A DNA stretch of 10,553 bases from JAYEJW01 sp034716535 (GTDB taxonomy: Bacteria > Pseudomonadota > Gammaproteobacteria > Chromatiales > Chromatiaceae), in contig JAYEJW010000336.1 in the NCBI GenBank assembly GCA_034716535.1, forward strand, positions 1 through 10,553, written 5' to 3'. Positions 6,325 to 10,553 of this stretch are shown in pieces; within the stretch, counting starts at the first letter, position 1; every line of letters starts with the position of its first letter. The notes below the pieces were generated by a model. The model was not told the origin of the DNA, ran no database searches, and worked only from the letters and a program-made list of their open reading frames with translations. A program made the translations under genes and the position numbers.

Positions 6325-7503
6325 TCACATAGCGAGGAAGCCATCAGGCGCCAGGCTCGTGGCCAGCATGACGGCGTTGATGTCTTCGTGTTCCTTCCAG
6401 GTCCGGATACCCCGATTCTCGGGTTCCAGCCAGTAGCGCTGGATCGCATCGATCAAGGGGAGATAGGGTCGCAACCGTTCGATGCGCGGACCGAGAGCGG
6501 GCAGTGAGTCGAAAGCCCCGGGATTTCTTTCCATAAGCTCTTGCGTACGCTTGACCGCGCGCAGCCCGATAGACAGCCCAAGCTCACGGAATGCCAGACG
6601 GGACTCCGCCGGCATGGACAGGACATCTCTGTCTTTCATCTGGTAGGCGAGACCAGGCCGGGCCTCGTTCAGCACGGACACAAGGAGATCACCATAGCCC
6701 GCATGACCCGCTTGGGTGAGCTGCGCCAGCGTATGCGCGGCGGTCAGCAGACCGCCGATTCCGAGGGGGTCGGCAGTTGCCAGGGGTTGGTCGGCACACG
6801 TCGCCGCCAGCCCGGCGATGTGTCGATCGAGGTCGGCAGTAGCGGGCTCACCCATGACGTTGGCCATGTGACGCAGCTCGAGGCAGGTAACCAGGCCGTC
6901 CAAGGGGTCGTGCTGGCCCTGGGAGTCGACGAGCGGCCGCGAGAGGTCGATGCTCATCTTCCAGACCATGCGGCGCGAGCCGCCGGAACTGGGGCCGTAG
7001 CTGAAGCGCTCGACGGCTGTATCGGCGAGCTCAATCGCCCAGCGGACGTAGCCTGGGTCACCGGTGACTCCGCCGACGCGCGCCAGGGCGTGCATCCATT
7101 TGGTCAGGTAGTGGAAGTACTGCCCATCCCGGTCCCATTCGAGGCGCTCGTCGAATGGTTCGTCCGGTCCGCGCTCATTGAGGGCCTTGCCGATCCTCAA
7201 ACCCCCTTTGGTGGGGTGGTGTTCGCCCTCCGCGTCACCGAGACCGCTGATCCATCCCTGCCTCGGGTCGTCGTCTCGGTACCGCCCGAGTACATGGTGC
7301 ACCTGATCGACGAGGCGCCGTGCAAGCTCGCAATAGGTCTTATCGCTGGTCAGCCCGTCGAGCTCCAGGAAGTTGCAGACGGCGAAGGCGTCGGTCCACA
7401 GGTATCGGTTTGGTGCTCGTTCGCCAACCAGGCCGGTGCGCTCGGCGAAGTCCGTCATGAGGTCACGGACGAAGGTCGTTGTTTCCTGGTCAGACATCGC
7501 CAT
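6325..7503 (-). CDS. Uncharacterised 392-aa helical protein
   Basis: I do not recognise a named family with confidence. The protein has no signal peptide or membrane segments and is rich in Trp, Asp and Arg. Notable blocks are RYLWTDAFAVCNFLEL (33-48), YRDDDPRQGWISGLGD (75-90), EHHPTKGGLRIGK (94-106), LEWDRDGQYFHYLTKWMHALARV (121-143), RRMVWKMSIDLSRPLVDSQGQHDPLDG (177-203) and a C-terminal RTWKEHEDINAVMLATSL (367-384). The repeating helix pairs and conserved aromatic/acidic positions resemble alpha/alpha-barrel (six-hairpin glycosidase-like) proteins, but this is inference. The start at 7503 is supported by GGGAGG 6 nt upstream; a second ATG two codons later is possible. The gene follows the PurM/HypE-like gene by 15 bp and precedes the hydrolase by 22 bp, so co-transcription is very likely. 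That spacing suggests partnership with the ATP-binding protein, nothing more specific. Confidence 0.8.
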   Translation of the reverse strand: MAMSDQETTTFVRDLMTDFAERTGLVGERAPNRYLWTDAFAVCNFLELDGLTSDKTYCELARRLVDQVHHVLGRYRDDDPRQGWISGLGDAEGEHHPTKGGLRIGKALNERGPDEPFDERLEWDRDGQYFHYLTKWMHALARVGGVTGDPGYVRWAIELADTAVERFSYGPSSGGSRRMVWKMSIDLSRPLVDSQGQHDPLDGLVTCLELRHMANVMGEPATADLDRHIAGLAATCADQPLATADPLGIGGLLTAAHTLAQLTQAGHAGYGDLLVSVLNEARPGLAYQMKDRDVLSMPAESRLAFRELGLSIGLRAVKRTQELMERNPGAFDSLPALGPRIERLRPYLPLIDAIQRYWLEPENRGIRTWKEHEDINAVMLATSLAPDGFLAM

Positions 7504-7509
7504 CGGTTA

Positions 7510-7515
7510 CCTCCC
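7510..7515 (-). promoter_or_regulatory. Strong ribosome-binding site (GGGAGG) in the 15-bp intergenic gap
   Basis: GGGAGG on the minus strand lies 6 nt before the ATG at 7503 and occupies much of the 15-bp gap after the upstream stop. It fixes the start of the 392-aa protein and shows that the two genes are arranged for translation from one transcript. Confidence 0.65.
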
Positions 7516-7518
7516 ACG

Positions 7519-8550
7519 TCACTTGGATTCGAATACCGCCGCCAGGCCATCACGTTCCGGCAGCGGGTACGGTTCCCAGCCCGATCGGGTCCGTTGCAGG
7601 ACCCGCGGGGGACCTTCGGTGACCTCGCCGATCTCTGTGCAGGGGATGCCTTCTTGCTCAAGCGCGGTGCGGATGCGACCCGCGCCCGGCGCCGACGCGG
7701 TTAGAAGCAAAGCTCCAGAGGCGATGGCGGTGAGGGGGTCGATGGCGAAGGCGGCGCACACCTGCGCCGAGAGCAGCGTGACCGACACCGCGGCCGGATC
7801 GAACCGCAAACCTCTTCCCGAAGCCTGGGCGAGCTCCCACAGGGCGGCGGCGAGCCCGCCCTCGGTGGGGTCGTGCATGGCGGTGACGCGGCCGGCATCC
7901 AGGGCGAGTCGGGCCTCCCTGGTCACCCCGATCCCCGGGTCGTTCAGGTACCCCTGGGCCTTGGCGATGTCGGCGTCGGTCAGGAGATCCACCAGCCGTT
8001 CCGACCGCTCCCGGGCCAGGATGGCGGTGGCCTCGATGGGGACGGATTTCGTCAGCAGCAAGCGGTCTCCCGGCTGGGCGCCCCGCGGGGTAACCAAGCG
8101 GTCCCGGTCCACCAGGCCGAGCAGGGATCCCACCGCCACCGGGCGGTCCAGCCCGTAGGTGATCTCCGTGTGGCCTCCGATGAGGGAGATGTCCAGCCCC
8201 CTGCAAGCGTCGCCGATCTGCCCCATGAGCCGCTCGGCCATGGCCTCATCGGCGGTGTTCTCGGGCAGGAGCAGGGTGACCAGAAGCCAGCTGGGTGTGG
8301 CACCGGTGGTGGCAAGGTCGTTGGCGTTGACCTTCACAAGGTAGTCACCGAGCTGGTCGGTGGCGAACGTGATCGGGTCGGACTTGCACACCAGGAGCTG
8401 CTGGCCCAGGTCGATCACCGCGCAGTCGAGACCCACACCCGGCCCCACTAGCACCCGCGGATCGTCCACCGGCGCCGCCGCAAGGAGTCGTTCAAGCATC
8501 TCCGGCGGCAGCTTGCCCACGGGGAGCAGTGGTGTGTCGCGATCGCACAT
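7519..8550 (-). CDS. AIR synthase (PurM)/HypE superfamily ATP-binding protein (343 aa)
   Basis: The protein belongs to the PurM-HypE-ThiL-SelD superfamily, which phosphorylates or activates acyl-type substrates with ATP. Visible landmarks are LLPVGKLPPEMLERLL (8-23), GPGVGLDCAVIDLG (36-49, ATP-binding N-terminus), CKSDPITFATDQLGDYLVKVNANDLATTGA (55-84), SLIGGHTEIT (122-131), GDRLLLTKS (161-169) and AMHDPTEGGLAAALWELA (224-241, start of the C-terminal domain pattern). It is closest to HypE-like proteins, but it ends GLAAVFESK. The PRIC-type C-terminal cysteine that HypE uses to make the hydrogenase cyanide ligand is missing, and no hydrogenase genes are nearby. It is therefore probably a HypE paralogue with an unknown substrate. 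No clear Shine-Dalgarno precedes the ATG at 8550, but homology begins a few residues later. It starts 31 bp after the RNase H-like gene and is followed after 15 bp by the uncharacterised helical protein. It appears intact. Confidence 0.87.
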   Translation of the reverse strand: MCDRDTPLLPVGKLPPEMLERLLAAAPVDDPRVLVGPGVGLDCAVIDLGQQLLVCKSDPITFATDQLGDYLVKVNANDLATTGATPSWLLVTLLLPENTADEAMAERLMGQIGDACRGLDISLIGGHTEITYGLDRPVAVGSLLGLVDRDRLVTPRGAQPGDRLLLTKSVPIEATAILARERSERLVDLLTDADIAKAQGYLNDPGIGVTREARLALDAGRVTAMHDPTEGGLAAALWELAQASGRGLRFDPAAVSVTLLSAQVCAAFAIDPLTAIASGALLLTASAPGAGRIRTALEQEGIPCTEIGEVTEGPPRVLQRTRSGWEPYPLPERDGLAAVFESK

Positions 8551-8581
8551 AGAGTAACTGTGCCAGTGCTATGGCGGGCTG

Positions 8582-9301
8582 TCACGATCGATCGTTTCCG
8601 ACCTCGGGAGGTATCTCGGACGGGTGCCCCGCATAGCCGGTTCCCGTTTGAGGCGCACGGACACCATTACGGGCGAGGGCGTTGGCCACCTGGTTGAACC
8701 GCCGGGGAACGAGCCGCAGCTGAAGCCGCCGCAGGGGTCTGGCCGTCTCACGCAAACCGGCGAGTGAATCGTCATCGTGCCGACCCTGCCAGAGGTGAAC
8801 GAGCGCCAGGCAATCGGTGTGCACACGCAGGTAGCCTGCACCCCGGGCGACCGCCATCTTCACCGTCGCCGCAAGGGCCGCCAGCTCGGCGTCCAGGGGC
8901 GATAGCGCTCCGGCTGGCTCGCCGAGGGCGGCAATCACCTCGTGCTGCGCGTCCATCAGCACAAGGCCGATACCGGCGCACCTCCCACCGGCGTCGGTGG
9001 TGCTGGAACCGTCGCACCAGGCGCTGAACCAGCCCTTTGGCGCACGGTGTGCGTAGATCTCCAGCACACGGCGGTTGCGTGCTGCGATAACGGCCGCCGT
9101 TTCCGTTCGATCCCGCCGAGCCAATCGCGTCGCACGGCGAAAGACGCGATCGCACAAGGGGATCGTCGCCTCGTCAGCGGCGAGTGTTAACAGGGCCAAC
9201 AGAGCCTCCGCATCCGAGCTTTGGAGCGCCTCATCGACGGCCCGGTTGATGCGCTGTGTCTGCGCGCGACGGATGCCGGTACGGGGATCTGCGGAGTGCA
9301 T
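8582..9301 (-). CDS. RNase H-fold protein (RVT_3/RNase HI-like) with about 90-residue N-terminal extension
   Basis: The C-terminal two thirds (about 92-212) is an RNase H fold of the RVT_3 type. It shows FSAWCDGSST with D97, AGIGLVLMD (109-117), LSPLDAELAALAATV with E139, LRVHTDCLALVHLW with D163, and VPRRFNQVANALAR at the C-terminus. In this last motif the usual AD of the family is AN (N207), so the fourth acidic metal ligand is replaced. The enzyme would cut the RNA strand of RNA-DNA hybrids if active. The N-terminus (1-90) is Ala/Arg-rich and predicted helical, with no recognised domain. An in-frame TAA lies 18 nt upstream of the ATG at 9301, so this is the earliest ATG start; the Shine-Dalgarno is weak. 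The gene leads the minus-strand operon and is divergent from a primase-polymerase gene. The fold call is good; activity is uncertain. Confidence 0.83.
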   Translation of the reverse strand: MHSADPRTGIRRAQTQRINRAVDEALQSSDAEALLALLTLAADEATIPLCDRVFRRATRLARRDRTETAAVIAARNRRVLEIYAHRAPKGWFSAWCDGSSTTDAGGRCAGIGLVLMDAQHEVIAALGEPAGALSPLDAELAALAATVKMAVARGAGYLRVHTDCLALVHLWQGRHDDDSLAGLRETARPLRRLQLRLVPRRFNQVANALARNGVRAPQTGTGYAGHPSEIPPEVGNDRS

Positions 9302-9514
9302 ACCTGGCGAGAAGGTTTCTTATAGACTTTGCAGGGAGACCCCCGCGGGCAATTTGGGCAGGTCGGCGATGACCATTCCATGCGAAAGCCAGCCCTTAAG
9401 AGCGCCCCACCACCGAGGAGGCTGCGTCAAGGGGGTCGAAGCTAAGCAACCAAGGTTTCTCGAAAGCAATTGTGGCGCAAGCGGCGTAACAGCGAATCTT
9501 CGAGCGGCGTCCTC

Positions 9515-10276
9515 ATGAAGGCCGCGCTCGACTATGGCCGTCTGGGTTGGTCGGTGATCCCGATCGAGTCCCGCGGTAAGCGCCCGCTGGTCCGCTGGCA
9601 GGTCTACCAGCACCGCCACCCGGAGGCGACGGAGGTCGCCGTGTGGTACCAAAGCTGGCCCGACGCCAATATCGCCGTCGTCACGGGTATCGTCTCCGGT
9701 GCGGTGGTGCTGGATCTGGATCCGCGCCACGGCGCGGATGCCAGTCTCCAGGCGTTGGAGCGCAAGCATGGGTCCATCGCCGAGACCGCCGAGGCCCGGA
9801 CCGGCGGGGGCGGTCGCCATCTCTACTTCGCCCATCCCGGCGAGATGCTGCACAACCGGGTCGGTCTCGCCCCGGGTATCGACCTGCGCGGCGACGGCGG
9901 CTACGTGATCGCGCCGCCCTCGGTCCACGCCGGCGGCGAGTCCTATCGATGGGAACGCTCCCCCGATGTCTGCCCCCTGGCGCCGCTGCCGGACTGGCTG
10001 AATGAGGCGTTTGAGGAGCAGGGCCGTCGCGGGCACCCGATCTCTCACTGGCGGCGCCTGCTGCGGGAAGGCGTCGACGAGGGAGAGCGCAACAACAGCA
10101 TCGCCTCCCTGGCCGGACACCTGCTGTGGCACGGCGTCGATCCGGAGGTCGCAACGGAGCTGCTGCTCGCATGGAATGCGACCCACTGCCGACCTCCACT
10201 CGAGCCGGAGGAGGTCGTACGCACCGTCGCGTCCATTACCCGTCTCCATCGGCAGGGAGACGACAGCGTTACCTGA
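9515..10276 (+). CDS. Bifunctional primase-polymerase (Prim-Pol, AEP superfamily) with PriCT-1 domain, 253 aa
   Basis: The N-terminal Prim-Pol domain (about 1-165) starts AALDYGRLGWSVIPI and contains GKRPLVRWQ, WYQSWPDANIAVVTG and VVLDLDPRHGAD. The DxD metal-binding pair is D67/D69. The motif RTGGGGRHLYFAHPG supplies H102, and GIDLRGDGGYVIAPPSVH supplies D123, so all archaeo-eukaryotic-primase catalytic motifs are present. A primase C-terminal 1 (PriCT-1) domain follows (about 176-245), seen as LLREGVDEGERNNSIASLAGHLL and CRPPLEPEEVVRTVASI. Such proteins make primers and extend DNA, usually on phages, plasmids or integrative elements, and are often fused or linked to a helicase. None is present here. 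The ATG at 9515 fits where family homology begins; a TTG at 9470 would add 15 atypical residues. The gene is divergent from the RNase H-like gene across 213 bp, in which I see no convincing promoter or iterons, and converges on sixA. Confidence 0.92.
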   Translation: MKAALDYGRLGWSVIPIESRGKRPLVRWQVYQHRHPEATEVAVWYQSWPDANIAVVTGIVSGAVVLDLDPRHGADASLQALERKHGSIAETAEARTGGGGRHLYFAHPGEMLHNRVGLAPGIDLRGDGGYVIAPPSVHAGGESYRWERSPDVCPLAPLPDWLNEAFEEQGRRGHPISHWRRLLREGVDEGERNNSIASLAGHLLWHGVDPEVATELLLAWNATHCRPPLEPEEVVRTVASITRLHRQGDDSVT

Positions 10277-10313
10277 CGCTGAACGGTACTTGATGCAGAA
10301 GGGTCCTTCAGAC

Positions 10314-10553
10314 TCAAGCCGGCGCGAGCAGCTCCGGTCGAAGCACCCAGGCCAACACCCACCGACCCTCCGCGTCCTTTTCCAGGCAGGCCATGCTCCC
10401 GGGCTGGAAGGCGAGCAGTGGCCGGTCGGGGTCCGAGGCGAGCAGTAACGAGGCCAGCCGCCCGAGGTAGGGCAGGTGGCCCACGATCAGGGTGTCGACG
10501 GACCAGAAGGCGATTTCCGGGGAGACCTTCTCGAGGGGATCCTTTGGTCCGAG
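10314..10553 (-). CDS. sixA: Phosphohistidine phosphatase SixA, partial (C-terminal 79 aa)
   Basis: The minus-strand frame is open from the right window edge to a TGA at 10316-10314. It encodes LGPKDPLEKVSPEIAF, then TLIVGHLPYLGRLASLLLASDPDRP with the second conserved histidine of the histidine phosphatase fold (VGHLP), then FQPGSMACLEKD..GRWVLAWVLRPELL. The last block is the characteristic C-terminus of SixA, which removes phosphate from the HPt domain of ArcB-type sensor kinases or from the nitrogen PTS in Enterobacteria. The N-terminal half with the RHG nucleophile lies outside the window. The gene converges on the primase-polymerase with 37 bp between their stop codons and no visible terminator. 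Sequence and length of this part look intact. Confidence 0.88.
   Translation of the reverse strand, partial: LGPKDPLEKVSPEIAFWSVDTLIVGHLPYLGRLASLLLASDPDRPLLAFQPGSMACLEKDAEGRWVLAWVLRPELLAPA

Noticed and set aside
6541..7704. Plus-strand open frame of 387 codons overlapping the 392-aa protein gene
   Set aside because: The minus-strand gene has a strong ribosome-binding site, operon spacing and protein-like composition. The plus frame spans a gene boundary and looks like a mirror frame.
7519..8550. Calling the PurM-like protein HypE and inferring a hydrogenase maturation locus
   Set aside because: The C-terminal PRIC-type cysteine is absent and no other hyp or hydrogenase gene is in the window.
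9312..9460. Direct repeat AAGGTTTCT at 9312-9320 and 9452-9460 in the RNase H/Prim-Pol intergenic region
   Set aside because: Only 9 bp and two copies with no shared flanks. This can arise by chance, and no iteron array or origin structure accompanies it.
9320..10249. Open frame of 309 codons on the minus strand opposite the primase-polymerase
   Set aside because: The plus strand carries clear Prim-Pol motifs with all catalytic residues. The antisense frame has no recognisable motifs.

Overview
The window looks like a chromosomal accessory stretch from a high-GC proteobacterium. A gammaproteobacterium is most likely, because the partial gene at the right edge is a recognisable SixA, the IS66-type element and small AraC-controlled cluster are typical of that group, and coding regions are GC-rich throughout. 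I cannot name the genus. No rRNA, tRNA or CRISPR array is visible.

Left part (1-4096). A partial DUF1772 membrane-protein gene runs leftward off the window edge. Next to it is a complete IS66-family element of the ISBst12 type (422-1933) carrying one transposase gene, GTAA-starting inverted repeats and an exact 8-bp target duplication. Beyond the IS, on the minus strand, are a SnoaL-like ester cyclase gene and the C-terminal half of an NmrA-type NAD(P)-binding protein. A divergent AraC-family regulator faces them. The likely ancestral layout is an AraC regulator divergent from a SnoaL/NmrA/DUF1772 set. That set has decayed: NmrA has lost its Rossmann half, and the IS landed 29 bp upstream of the DUF1772 start codon.

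Middle (4097-4368). A 272-bp gap between convergent genes holds a striking 165-bp imperfect palindrome centred on position 4280. It could be a MITE- or REP-like element or a bidirectional hairpin terminator.

Right part (4369-9301, minus strand, transcribed leftward). Four closely spaced genes form a probable operon. In order they encode an RNase H-fold protein with an extra N-terminal region, a PurM/HypE-superfamily ATP-binding protein without the HypE C-terminal cysteine, an unrecognised about 390-residue helical protein, and a beta-lactamase-fold serine hydrolase with four C-terminal membrane helices. The hydrolase gene is interrupted by a single-base frameshift at a short C run.

Far right (9302-10553). 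Divergent from the RNase H gene is a small stand-alone primase-polymerase (Prim-Pol plus PriCT-1) with intact catalytic residues but no helicase domain. It converges on a partial sixA gene. The head-to-head Prim-Pol / RNase H arrangement and the operon behind it are the most interesting functional context here, but any joint role is inference.
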